Source: Spirometra erinaceieuropaei (lineage: Eukaryota > Platyhelminthes > Cestoda > Diphyllobothriidea > Diphyllobothriidae). From it: a DNA stretch of 64,000 nucleotides. Every line of letters starts with the position of its first letter. The stretch's first letter is position 1. The position numbers were made by a program, and so were the translations under genes. The stretch is taken from the NCBI GenBank assembly GCA_902702965.1, contig CACRXP010000002.1, positions 4,771,531 to 4,835,530 on the forward strand, read 5' to 3'. Below are positions 37,717-47,525 of the stretch, piece after piece. The notes under the pieces were generated by a model. The model was not told where the DNA came from. It did not search any database and saw only the letters and a program-made list of their open reading frames with translations.

Positions 37717-38772
37717 GTGATTTTCAGTAGCGCTGCTGACTTTTGCCAATGGTTTAAACATAATCGTTTTCAGTATTTACGTTCAGTATTTACGACGCAA
37801 ATACTGAACTTCAATAGCAGCTACCCGATCAGTCACAAACGCAGTTGCGTAAGGGCGCTATACCGGCGCGTTGAGACGCACTGCAGTGAAATGGAAGACA
37901 AGGTTGCTGGATTACAATATCTTCGACGGATAATGAGAGCCAATGGTTACCCGTGCAACTTTGTCAACCAGTGCATACGAAAAGGACACCAGAGACCAAA
38001 TCCAACCGGACCCAAATTTTGGCGGGCCCTTCCGTACGTGAAGAACGTCTCGGAAGTCGTCAGTCGTCTTCTCACTCCACTTGCAGTTGGGGTTGCACAC
38101 AGGCCGGAAGCAACCATAAGGCGTCAAGTCATGAGGCCAAAAGACCCGCTGCCACGGCAGGACACGTCTGGAGTTATTTACCGGATCTGGTGTAGTTGCG
38201 GACAAAGCAATTATGTCGGAGAAACTGGGAGATTACTCCGTACGCGAATTGCCGAGCACGCAGCAGCAGTGAGGCGGGGAGACGCTAACTCTCAAGTGGC
38301 GGCACACTCGACGGGACCCGGCCATATTTTCAAATTTCAAGAGGCCGAAATCCTCGCAAGGGGTGACAACCGCGTGAGCCGCGAGCTGCTTGAGTCGTGG
38401 TTCTTAGGCCCGCAATCCATCAACAAACACAATGACCTCCCGGTACCCTATAGCGTACTGCGATTTTCCCTAGGCAGCAGAATCAGTCACGTGGGGAGGG
38501 TGCGGGCGAGCAATCATCATGGTGACAGTGAGCCAGTTTGCCGAGCAATCGTCACACCAGCATCCAGCACGGATGACGAAATCGCGGCAATCAACGACTC
38601 GGACTCGGACCGACAAGCCACCACCGCATCAATTACGGCCCCAGCGGTGATTACGAGAACTGTTAATTGCAGTGCGCATGCGGTCCCACGGCAGCCACGT
38701 GCTATAAATACTGCACTCCTGGTGCCAAAATCACCTTTATCTGCTAATGTCTCTGATGATCGATTCGAGTAA
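37717..38772 (+). CDS. PLE GIY-YIG endonuclease with reverse transcriptase C-terminus (open)
   Basis: A 351-residue open frame; the first ~20 residues probably belong to flanking DNA. Residues about 30-130 (YPISHKRSCVRALYRRVETH ... FWRALPYVKNVSEVVSRLL ... AVGVAHRPEATIR) match the C-terminal part of PLE reverse transcriptases. The endonuclease follows: V153-I154-Y155 as GIY, C159 and C161, Y166-V167-G168 as YIG, R175/R177, H181, then SRELLESW (Glu 223 or 226) and N236. A poorly conserved Ser/Thr/Asp-rich tail ends VSDDRFE-stop; this last peptide is encoded by the ribozyme core. The frame has no stop over more than 1 kb, so the copy is younger than the others here, but the missing palm means it cannot be an autonomous source. 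PLE integrates and copies RNA in the nucleus. Confidence 0.85.
   Translation: MIFSSAADFCQWFKHNRFQYLRSVFTTQILNFNSSYPISHKRSCVRALYRRVETHCSEMEDKVAGLQYLRRIMRANGYPCNFVNQCIRKGHQRPNPTGPKFWRALPYVKNVSEVVSRLLTPLAVGVAHRPEATIRRQVMRPKDPLPRQDTSGVIYRIWCSCGQSNYVGETGRLLRTRIAEHAAAVRRGDANSQVAAHSTGPGHIFKFQEAEILARGDNRVSRELLESWFLGPQSINKHNDLPVPYSVLRFSLGSRISHVGRVRASNHHGDSEPVCRAIVTPASSTDDEIAAINDSDSDRQATTASITAPAVITRTVNCSAHAVPRQPRAINTALLVPKSPLSANVSDDRFE
38700..38715 (+). promoter_or_regulatory. TATAAATA motif of the PLE tail
   Basis: GCTATAAATACTGCA recurs in most family 1 tails (20459, 38701, 49900, and on the minus strand near 49270). It lies about 35-50 bp upstream of the ribozyme. It may be a TATA box for transcription starting near the ribozyme. 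The same bases also encode the AINTA residues of the GIY-YIG protein. Confidence 0.45.
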
Positions 38773-38790
38773 GGATCCGAAACGTCAGGC
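38749..38790 (+). ncRNA. hammerhead ribozyme, stem III-less (dimer type), family 1 PLE
   Basis: Stem I GTCT (38749-38752) pairs with AGGC (38787-38790). The core is CTGATGA (38753-38759), then stem II GATTC / GGATC, then GAAA (38779-38782) and CGTC with the cleavage site after GTC. There is no room for a closed stem III. Instead the palindromic ACGT (A of GAAA, CG, T) could pair between two copies. All core residues are intact. Compact hammerheads cleaving as dimers have been reported in Penelope-like elements (Lünse, Weinberg and Breaker, from memory). The GIY-YIG stop codon at 38770-38772 lies inside it. Confidence 0.82.
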
Positions 38791-38872
38791 AAATAAATTT
38801 CTTGTTCCGGTGATCGCATCTTCATCTTCTGAACTGCTACCTGGAACTCGTCTGTTCGCTTCTATCAAGAAT

Positions 38873-40539
38873 CGTTTTCGTTGTCATGCATAGACATATT
38901 TAGACGATGGCAATTTGTTTTAGGAAGTTGGCAAGAGTTTTAGTTTGTCTAGTGCTTAAATGTAACTAAACGCAAAATGATCTGCTCAATAAGACCAAAC
39001 GTACAGATCTCAAATACAGTATCATTCCTCTGAAGCGGTAATCACTGACGCCTTGTTCTAGAACGTTTTCTAAAAATTCTAGTCTCATTTACGTTTGTAA
39101 TTTAAGTTTGTTACTTTTACAGCCATTAAGGTCGGTGTTTAGGCAAAAAATATTGCAATCTAATGCAACTATAGCAACGACTACCGGGCAGAATTCCCCA
39201 AAACAAGGCTACTTCCAATAGTTAGCATCTAGCTATGTCCTACTTCCTTAATGAAAAGCTTTGCCAAAAATTGCACAAGCTAGTGACTTCAAAGTACACT
39301 GAAATCTCTGGTTTTAACTACGCCGTGTAAACCAGCCGACGTGTTTCTATGGACACATGAAGCAATAAAGAAAGGAGTCAATAAATCACAGTTTCGGGTC
39401 GCCTGTAAGGACAAATCATACAGTTTTCGAAACAGACGTTGAAGGTCAACAGAGTGACTAATCTGCCCAGGTCATAAAAAGAAAGATTTTGGAGTCGATC
39501 GCTTGGATAAAAAAGTCACAGTACAATTCAATAGTATTTCTACTTCCAACAAAACGGCAGGTTGACGTAAGGCTATGGTTTTTGCCCAGAACCAATATGC
39601 ATTACTTGAATTCTACATTCTTGGAATTTTTTCTCGCATTGGGGCATAGCGGTAGGTCATGTTCTATGTACTAACTGGTGTTCCCGAGGCTCGAACTCGG
39701 CTTTTTAGTTATCAAACATTAATGAATCCAACGTTCAATAACCAGAAAATCATGAATGAATCTTCAGATACTCACAAACCTGGCGTTTAGTGGGGCTGAG
39801 TAAAACGGCCAATAAGCCAAAACTGACGATAGCCGTATCAGTCAGTCGCTATTCAGCTGCCCGCTAAAGCTCTAGATTGAGCTCCAAGGCACAGTCGGAG
39901 GAGCACATCCAGCAAGCTTTTCGGAGAGCATCCCATTGCTACAGGCATGTGATCTTAAGTGACGGGCGATCAATAGAACACGTGGAAATTACACATTTTA
40001 CAACTATACAGTTCGGTTCACGTATTTTTCTCACTTAAGCTTACAGTCAAAGCCTTCGGTCGGTTTTGTAAAAGTCAACTTATCTGCAACAGTTTACCTA
40101 TGTAGTGTCTGCTATCTGCCTGTCTCACTTTTCAGGGACCAGGTTTGTTGTTTAATCTGGTTTGATGAACAAAAAAGAATTTGAAACTTTAGCAGTAGAT
40201 ACTGCCTAAAGCAAAAAAATAACATTAAAGTCTACGGCAGGGACTGGATATCATGTATGAAGTTTTCCACGACACCCACTGAGCGTAATATATTCTGTGT
40301 GCTTTCACAGTCCACTTTAACCCTTTTAGACACTGTTGGTAGTCCTCTCGAAACTTTCCTCTGTTTGTTCTAGATGCAACGATGCGCGTAGATCTCGGTC
40401 TTTTAGACTATTCAGTCGCAAATTGTATACAATCTTTCCAATTCAAGAAAACACGTTCGAAATACTGTGAAAGCCTTTCTAGTCAATGCAGCGGTTTAAT
40501 TTTTATCCTTTCACATTACCATCTAAGTGATGTAAAGTG
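38873..40539. other. intronic sequence, nothing firmly identified
   Basis: AT-rich. A box B-like GAGTTCGAGCCTC occurs on the minus strand at about 39686-39700 but without a matching box A, so it may be a SINE remnant. Confidence 0.4.
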
Positions 40540-41171
40540 GTTTTAGAAAAATGTAATCATGAGATTTTTTAAGGCCGTGAAATACCCGTTCATTGAACAT
40601 CGTGGTTCTACACTTGCCTACGTTGCTTGTAAAGTTCGCAACATGGCTCAATCCAACAGCTACATTTTATGACCCCATACGATTCCTTTTCAAAGCGTAT
40701 AAAAGTGTAGAATTTTTTGTAAAACGGCAAATATACAGCTTGTACTTTGGAAATTCTGGATGCAAGTCTATGGGTTGGTCGGGTTCAAAATTATTCTGGG
40801 GTTCGAATTTTTTTAACGCCGAATTGTACCGTTCGTCCAAGCATAAAATTTGAAAAATGATGTAATTTTCTTCCAAATGAGTAGAAGAATGCATAGTTTT
40901 TACAAGTTTTCAGTGAAATACATATAAATCAATAAGGATATCGAAAATTAATAAGAAACATTTATACCACTTATGGAGTTATTTTTGCACAAATGGTTTT
41001 TGTGGACGGCCGGAAAGAAGTTGTTCAAAAGCCCGCGTCCTGAAGTAATTGAGTTATTTTTGGATTATGCTGTTACGTAATTAATACAACAAACTTGCTT
41101 AAGTGAACTTTTCGAGTGGAAGACACATTTCGACATTTCGGTCAACATTTCATGAGTTAGGACACCTATTG
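40540..41171. mobile_element. foldback element, partial copy
   Basis: From AATCATGAGATTTTTTAAGGCCGTG (40557) the sequence parallels the loop and right arm of the 46531-47523 element: TGTAAAGTTCGCAACATGGCTC, ATACAGCTTGTA, TCGGGTTCAAAATTA, then CATTTCGGTCAACATTTCATGAGTTAG at the end. It stops at CCTATTG (41171), where full copies have CTACTG. The left arm is missing and the terminal TA is changed to TG. Confidence 0.7.
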
Positions 41172-42542
41172 TGCCGTGAAACGTTTTCTAGCCATCATAG
41201 CAGTTATAGTTACCCTTTAAGAGTACCATCTAAGTGCTGTATGGCGATATTATTGCTGATGTGTGCCCCCTGAGGCTCTCAAAGTGGGCCAAAAAGGCTA
41301 TGGGCCTTTCGACAACCGGGCCAGTTTAAGTTAGTTTGGATGTCGGCTGCCGTTCTTTGTTCTTTGATGACAGAGAGCGGCTGGGTAATTTTAGGGTAAA
41401 AAGCTGCACGCAACACCTATTACGGCCAAATTGAATTCACACCGAATCTTCGGATGCTTGTGCAATTTCAAAAGCACTTCAGTCTAATTGAAAAAATGCT
41501 GACAGTGGACCAAAAATAAACCAGAAATGGACTTCCTAACTATGCCATATGAGCAGTTTTGTTAACTTAAAATATAGAAAGTATCGATGTTTCAAATGAT
41601 TGCGGTTTAATATGGTATTTGAAAAGAACATTCAGAATCCCAAGAATGAAGTTTGGAAACTAGTAGGTCTTACTTTGTTACAAACAATGTTGAGTAGTAA
41701 TTTGGCGTTGTGTGGACTGTTTTCGAGATGGCCTAATAATTTAACCTGACGTCATGGGCGCCGTTGCCTGCAAAAATACACAATTGAAATAGCCAAAATG
41801 CCCATTTATTGAACTTTAAAGAATGTTTACTGCAAACGTACAAGGGAGTTTTCTGTTAGCCTCTGCAATTCGAAGAAGCGTAATCGACGTGATCAATTGT
41901 TAACGATGGTTGTCGTCTAGAAGCATGAAATGGGTGTGCTTCGGCGCAGTGTCGCTAAACGTTCTAATGACTGGTGCGTTTAAAGATTTTATCCATAGAG
42001 CGATTGTGCATCTGTTTGAATAAAAGTGATTTTGCAAATGGGTATGCAAACATTGCAAAATTGCAATTGCTTTTATTGCAGTTAATCGCATGTCCCTGCT
42101 TGCACATTTTACTCTCGGATTCAGTAGAGATAAAATTCTAAATAGTGTATTTTGGTTCAAATACACTGTCACAAGCCACCTCATATGAGCTGCTTGTCGT
42201 TTGTTTTAAAAGACAATGTAATATTATTCAGTCAGTAAATAACATCGAAAAATGATGATTTTAGTTGGGGAAATGGGTGAATAGATGGAATGGTCTCTAT
42301 ATTAAAGACAGTTTTTATATGAAAGGCGATGATAGTAAAACATCCGCACAACCAGAACACTCGGAACTTCGGAAAGGAGTAGTCGAACCGCTATTTTCCC
42401 CGGTTTCTCGTTAGATACTCTAACCTCGAGCAGCCAGAGGCTCGAATCTGTTCCGAAACACCTGTTTTATCGTAACACGATTCTCATATTCTGCCTGTTA
42501 TTCGCAAACACTTCGCCTCAAATACACCAAAAAGCACACCTT

Positions 42543-43528
42543 CAGTAATGGGCTAAATCATGAAATGTCAATAACAATTTCGAAATGCGTTTTCGTTTTG
42601 AAAAGATTAATTAAGTAGGGTAGTAAAACAGATCATCGTGCAGCGTCATTCTATAAGAATTCGGTCACATCAGGATGTCGGTTATCGAACTAACTTCCTT
42701 TTGGCTGCATGCAAAAACTTTACTTTGCAAAAAATGGCTACTTATTTAGCATGCCTTTTTTCACTGACTTTTGGTGCCTCTAGAAATTCAATTATATTTC
42801 ATAGACAACATGAATAAAATATTCATTCTTCCGCTTACTCGGTGGGAAATTATGCCCTCTTTAAACTTTATACTCGAGCAAAGGGTATAACTCGGTTTTC
42901 GAATATTTTTCCACTTCCATATTCATTTGGAACCCGACGTGTCGTTACGCTTGCATTCAGGGTTAGCAAACTACAGGCCGTGTCATTTCCGCGTACGAAA
43001 AACCATACATTTCTCAACGGTATTAATGAGTGACCATATTGGGTTCATAAAATGTAGCAGCGGATTTGGGTCATATTGCTTACTTTACAGGCCACATTCG
43101 CAAGTGCAAAAACATGACGGTTTGTGAACGGCCATTTCACGGTATAGAAAAGTTTCACAATTAGAAACATTTTTAAAACTGAATTATACTCTGCCTCCAA
43201 TTAAAAATTGAAAGAATAAGTAGATTTTTACCGAATGAGCAGGATAATGAAAATTTTTATGTTTTCTATGAAACTTAATTGAATTTTTAGGGGCATTAAA
43301 ATAATTGAGAAAAATGCATACTAATTAAGTAGCCAGATTTTGCAAATTGTAGTTTTTTTATGCAGCCGAAAAGAAATTATTTCGATAGCCGGCATCCTGT
43401 GGTGACCAAATTCTTATAGAATTACGCTGCATGATGATCTGTTTTACAACCCTTCTTAATTAGTCTTTTCAGAACGAAAACGCATTTCGAAATTTCTGTT
43501 GACATTTTATCAGTTAGCCCACCTACTG
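42543..43528. mobile_element. foldback element (subtype A), 986 bp
   Basis: Starts CAGTAATGGGCTAAATCATGAAATG and ends CAGTTAGCCCACCTACTG|TA. Inside the ends, the arm pairs TTTCGAAATGCGTTTTCGTT with AACGAAAACGCATTTCGAAA, and later AGAATTCGGTCACATCAGGATG with CATCCTGTGGTGACCAAATTCT. The left flank is TT instead of TA, explained by one substitution. No open frame of any length. Confidence 0.82.
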
Positions 43529-43860
43529 TAGATAACCGCCAAAGTCTTATTTGCTAAATGAAGTGCCTGAGTTTCCGCAGATTAACAAAATCGGGATAAT
43601 CGAATACTTGTCACTAGTGTCGTGCACTTTATCTTTCATCTCAGTTGCGTCGTGTGGATGATTACATTCTATTTATCTACTATACCGATGGCAAGTAATC
43701 ACAACTAGAAAGAACAATAAATTAAAGTTGCACTTAACATCCTTTCTCTGTTCCTAAATTGAGCTTAGGCAACACTTGTGTCAAGTCCTCAGCAAAGTCA
43801 AGTATCATACGAAAACAGTAAGTCAGAAGAACGCGCAATCACTAAACAGCAGTTGTATTA

Positions 43861-43906
43861 GTCTGAGTTTTCGGACTCTCAGAAGAGACAACCATCGAAG
43901 ACTTTA
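43861..43906 (-). ncRNA. degraded hammerhead-like motif of a PLE family 2 tail
   Basis: On the minus strand, CGATGGTTGTCTC...GAGAGTCC is followed by GAAAACTC and AGAC. GTCT upstream can pair with AGAC. It is the same layout as the motif at 60563-60604. The CTGATGA core is not intact (CTTCGAT). Confidence 0.5.
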
Positions 43907-43948
43907 AGATGACAATAACCGATGGACTGCGTTAGTAATTAAACAATG

Positions 43949-44660
43949 AAATAATGAAACCGAACGACCCACTGCCACGGCTAGAAACGTCTGGGGTCGT
44001 TTATCAGATCTGGTGCAGTTGCGGACAAAGCGGCTACGTCGGAGAAACCGGAAGACAGCTCCGAACGCGAATAGCAGAACACGCTGCAGCAATGTGGAGA
44101 AATGACGTCAACTCTCAAGCTGCAGCCCATTCGATGAGATTCGGTAACACATTCAAATTCGACGAGGCCGAAATTCTCGCCATAGATGACAACAGCGTGA
44201 GCCGGGAGCTGCTTTAGTCATTGTTTACTGCCCCCCAGCCCATTAATAAGTGCTATGAACTTCCCCTTCCATACTCGGTGCTGAGACTTCGCCTAGGTCG
44301 AGTAATTAGCCACGCGGGGAGCGCACAAGTGAACACTTTTCCCAACTCCAGGGTCGGCGCCTCAGATTGTCGAGCCATCATCACGCCGACAGCCAACGTG
44401 CGTGATGAAATTGCAGCAATTAACGACGCGAATGCCGGCCATCAAACAATTAGCGCACCAAGTGCGACGATCCCGGATAAAGGGGGGAGCCATAAATGTT
44501 CATAGGTATGCGGTAGCAGGACGACTGCATCCTACAAATACTGCAGTCCCTTGTGCATGGGCCACCCGTATCTGCTTTTGTCTCTGATGATGTTTTCGAG
44601 CAGGAATCCGAAACGTCAGGCTAATAAAGCTCTTGCCCCAGCGATCGTGTCTCCTTCTTC
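43949..44660 (+). pseudogene. Penelope-like element family 1, GIY-YIG copy with one stop
   Basis: A single frame runs from 43954 to 44505, broken only by a TAG at 44215-44217. The endonuclease part reads SGVVYQIWCSCGQSGYVG, then RTRIAEHAAAM, then FKFDEAEILA and VSRELL, then the stop, then APQPINKCYELPLPYSVL. All recognisable catalytic positions before the stop are kept. The tail has CCTACAAATACTGCAG, the ribozyme and a short CTTCTTC end. The copy begins at the start of the endonuclease, so it is shorter on the 5' side than the copy at 37.8 kb. A family 2 relic on the minus strand flanks both sides (43.86 kb and 44.64-45.03 kb), as if this copy had landed inside it. Confidence 0.83.
44580..44621 (+). 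ncRNA. hammerhead ribozyme, dimer type, family 1 PLE
   Basis: GTCT / AGGC form stem I, extendable by the preceding TTT with the following TAA. The core is CTGATGA (44584-44590) and GAAA (44610-44613), then CGTC. Stem II (TTTTC...GGAAT) is weaker than in the copy at 38.7 kb. The catalytic bases are all present. Confidence 0.75.
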
Positions 44661-45030
44661 AATGAGGAGGTGTGAGTGGGAGGAGGCTAAGTGACCGCGA
44701 CTGGGCTGGATCCACGCAGCCACAGTGATCTCGACCTCGTGACGGAGTGCGTTTTTGGCTGGGAACCGGGCGGCGTCTCTTTGCCGCGTGAGCGTTACAC
44801 GTGACAGCAGGGGACCATATAAACTTGTCTGTTGGTGGACTTGGTGTCGAACACCCAGGCATCGAGCAATTCTCGCCTGGTTTCTTTGCTGACCCGTGCT
44901 ATTATCTACAGAAGTTGAACACTCGTGGCCTTCCGCCCATATGTGACACAAAATGCTGGTTAATGACATGCCTTCCAGTGTTCTCTCCTTCATCTTTATG
45001 ACAGGGAGGACCCGGGAATCGCACATTGGT
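44640..45030 (-). pseudogene. Penelope-like element family 2, decayed 3' part
   Basis: Minus-strand reading in alternating frames gives EGHE-, then a segment like NQARIARCLGV with HQQTSLYGP, and finally a frame with RQRDAARFPAKNALRHE. The same arrangement is seen better preserved at 60.7-61.2 kb (EEGHEFNF, TGRELLEAWVSGTHSIDRH, AKRRDPISSQGG). Frameshifts are frequent and the catalytic half is lost. Confidence 0.65.
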
Positions 45031-45279
45031 CACCACACAGTTTAGCATCCGACTTCTAAAGAATACCTCTATATTGTTGGCCGCAAACTCCCGACGACAA
45101 CTGTCAAAAGCCCCTGCCGTTAGTAGTTAGAGCGTAACCCCATGTCCCAAGTCTCAGCAGATTTAATCAGCCGGAGATCCCGTAATGGGTAGATGGCGTA
45201 ACTAAAGTCTTACTGAAACCTACAAGGGTCAGTTATAGCATATGGGTTGATGAGCAGGCAACACACGGTAAAAGGGGAA

Positions 45280-45410
45280 TCTCTCCACCTAATACTGGCG
45301 TTATTGTGCCAATTCCTGGATTCTAACCCTAAACGCAATCTAAGCCCTAACCATAAACCTAGCCCCAAACATAACTTCCCTAGAATTTGGCGCAATGCCG
45401 CCTAAATTGC
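45280..45410 (-). repeat. short telomere-like array, degenerate (CCCTAA)n, with inverted flanks
   Basis: TTCTAACCCTAAACGCAATCTAAGCCCTAACCATAAACC is a degenerate run of the CCCTAA unit (complement of TTAGGG). On the left GGCGTTATTGTGCCAATT, and on the right AATTTGGCGCAATGCCGCC, are imperfect inverted repeats. A longer example is at 59.1-59.5 kb. Confidence 0.6.
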
Positions 45411-46530
45411 GGGGGTTTATTATTTCCGTGACATATCGAGGAGCGGAAGTCCGAATCAACACAAGAATATTCTACCCAAAGTAAACTCCAAAACATTGGC
45501 TTTATTTCCCACCGTTCTAAAAAGTGGAAAGATCAGATCAGGGTTCGATTCAGGATTCCTTTGATCCAAAGTAGTTCTCTTGTCTCACATGTAGAGTTTT
45601 CCACGTCTTCCCGGAAGATCGCTGACTGGTCTTTTAACCTTTCTGGTACACTGTCTTCCCGATGAGTGAGTAGTGTAGGCGCATGTCTCAAAAAGCTGGG
45701 CTCGAAGATTGTGCATCGTTTATACTTAACAGTATTAACCTCTCAGGCTATTTAGTCATGCGTGTGTTTTGAAGGCATAAAATATTGTACCTTAACGTTT
45801 TAGCATTAGAAGTTTATACTGCTAAATATTCTCAGCGGAGCCGTATTTGTGAATCCAGAATCTATTATCACTAGCCCCCTGTTGAACTTACTAGCTGACC
45901 AGTGTGATAAAGAGGTTGCAGCTAAAATAAAAACAGTCGGAAGTGTGGGAAATTTAGGCCAACATGGTCCTTAACGATCGTCTCTTTTAAACACCTTAAT
46001 TTGGCGAAGTTGACAGTATTGCCCGCTCACCAGTGCCCAGTGTCTCTTTCTTGAATCCTCTCGACGGACATCTGGAAAAAGGCTAAACCATTCTCTCGCA
46101 ACAATACCCTTGCCCTTTTGGAAATATTCTTCGCTGCAAAAAGCAAAGTTCCCACCCTCACGCAAATTTGTAAGTTTGCTTTTATCCTCGAGCCTTAATG
46201 GGAACGGGAATGCGCTCACCCCAACAGTAAAGTATATATGCGAATGGCGTAATTGAAGGCTCCGCCTGACATGCTTCTGATATGTGCCTTAAACACTGAT
46301 TGCCTTTTATCCCCTAGACGAGAGAAATGAGAAGGCCAATGCCGCCCATATATCGCAGTCAGATTGCTTGCAAGAGACTCCGTAAAAGTTCATAAGACAG
46401 TTTAGGTGCCAGGACATAGATAAGGGATTAACGAAGGTGATGAAATTAAAATTTACTAATTTAGCACGAAGCGATCCAAGTTTTCTGTCTTTGCTAACCC
46501 TGATTCCCTTTAGTATTAATGCTCTACCTA
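45411..46530. other. intronic sequence, nothing recognised
   Basis: AT-rich, with short frames only. No motifs were noticed. Confidence 0.35.
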
Positions 46531-47523
46531 CAGTAGGTGTGCTAACTCATGAAATGTCAACCAAAATTTCGAAATGCGTTCTCGTTTCGAAAAGATAAAC
46601 TAAGTGGTGTTGTAAAACTAATCATGATGCAGCATAAAGCTATAATGATCCAGTTACCCCGGGGTGTCGGCTTTCGAAAGAACTTATTTTCGGCTGCATT
46701 CAAGATCCATACTCTGCAAAAAATGACTACTTGAGTAGCATGCAATTTTCTCATTGATTTTCGATGCCCTAGAAAGTGCAATTATATTTCATGGAAAACA
46801 TGCATGCAAATATTCATTCTTTTACTTATTCGGTAGAAAATCACGTCTTCTTCCAATTCCATACTCAACAAAGAGTGTAATTCGGTTCTAAAAAAGTTTC
46901 TAATTGTGAGATTTTTAATACCGTTAAATGGCCCTTCATGAAACGTCATGTACATGCTTTTACGAATGTGGCTTGTAAAGTTAACAATATTGCTCAAATC
47001 CACTTCTTAATTTTATGAACCTCATATGGTCTCCTCATAACACCATAGAGAAATGCATGAATTTCCGTACACGGAAAATATACAGGTTGTAGTTTTGAAA
47101 CCCTGAATGCAAGTGTAACAGCAGGTCGAGTTCAAAATTACTCGGGAATTAAAAAACTTTTTTAAAACCGAATTATAGTCTTCTTTTGAGTATGAAACTG
47201 AAAGAAGACGTGAGTTTCTACCGAATAAGTAAAAGAATGAATTGTTTTATGTATGTTTTCCATGAAATATAATTGCATTTTCTAGGGCATCGAAAATCAA
47301 TGAGAAAATTGCATGCTACTCAAGTAGTCATTTTTTGCAGAGTATGGATCTTGTATGCAGCCGAAAATAAGTTCTTTCGAAAGCCGACACCCCGGGGTAA
47401 CTGGATCATTATAGCTTTATGCTGCATCATGATTAGTTTTACAACACTATTTAGTTTATCTTTTCGAAACGAGAACGCATTTCGAAATTTGGGTTGGCAT
47501 TGCATGAGTTAGCACATCTAATG
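46531..47523. mobile_element. foldback element (subtype A), 993 bp, near-perfect arms
   Basis: TA|CAGTAGGTGTGCTAACTC at the left and GAGTTAGCACATCTAATG|TA at the right. The arms are about 375 bp each (46531-46905 and 47148-47523), around a loop of about 240 bp. They are so similar that the same 61-residue shadow frame can be read on the plus strand at 46549-46734 and the minus strand at 47320-47505 with only a few differences. It has no transposase. It is the freshest-looking arm pair of the family in this window. Confidence 0.88.
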
Positions 47524-47525
47524 TA

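Larger units (their letters stand above)
37785..38872 (+). mobile_element. Penelope-like element family 1, 5'-truncated, best-preserved copy
   Basis: Element sequence begins about 37785, in the thumb region of the reverse transcriptase. It continues through an intact GIY-YIG endonuclease, a hammerhead motif and a CTGCTACCTGGAACTCG tail ending near CTTCTATC at 38872. The catalytic palm of the reverse transcriptase is absent, so the copy cannot move by itself. A 13-bp word, TTCAGTATTTACG, is repeated in tandem at 37769-37794, just at the left edge. Confidence 0.85.

Noticed and set aside
39680..39710. SINE or tRNA at a GAGTTCGAGCCTC word
   Set aside because: Only box B is present. No box A or body was found.
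42410..42480. Functional tRNA gene
   Set aside because: A box B-like GGTTCGACT appears on the minus strand, but box A and acceptor-stem pairing fail.
46549..47505. 61-residue frames repeated on opposite strands as a conserved protein
   Set aside because: The frames are the two arms of a foldback element. Similarity reflects the inverted repeat, not selection on a protein.
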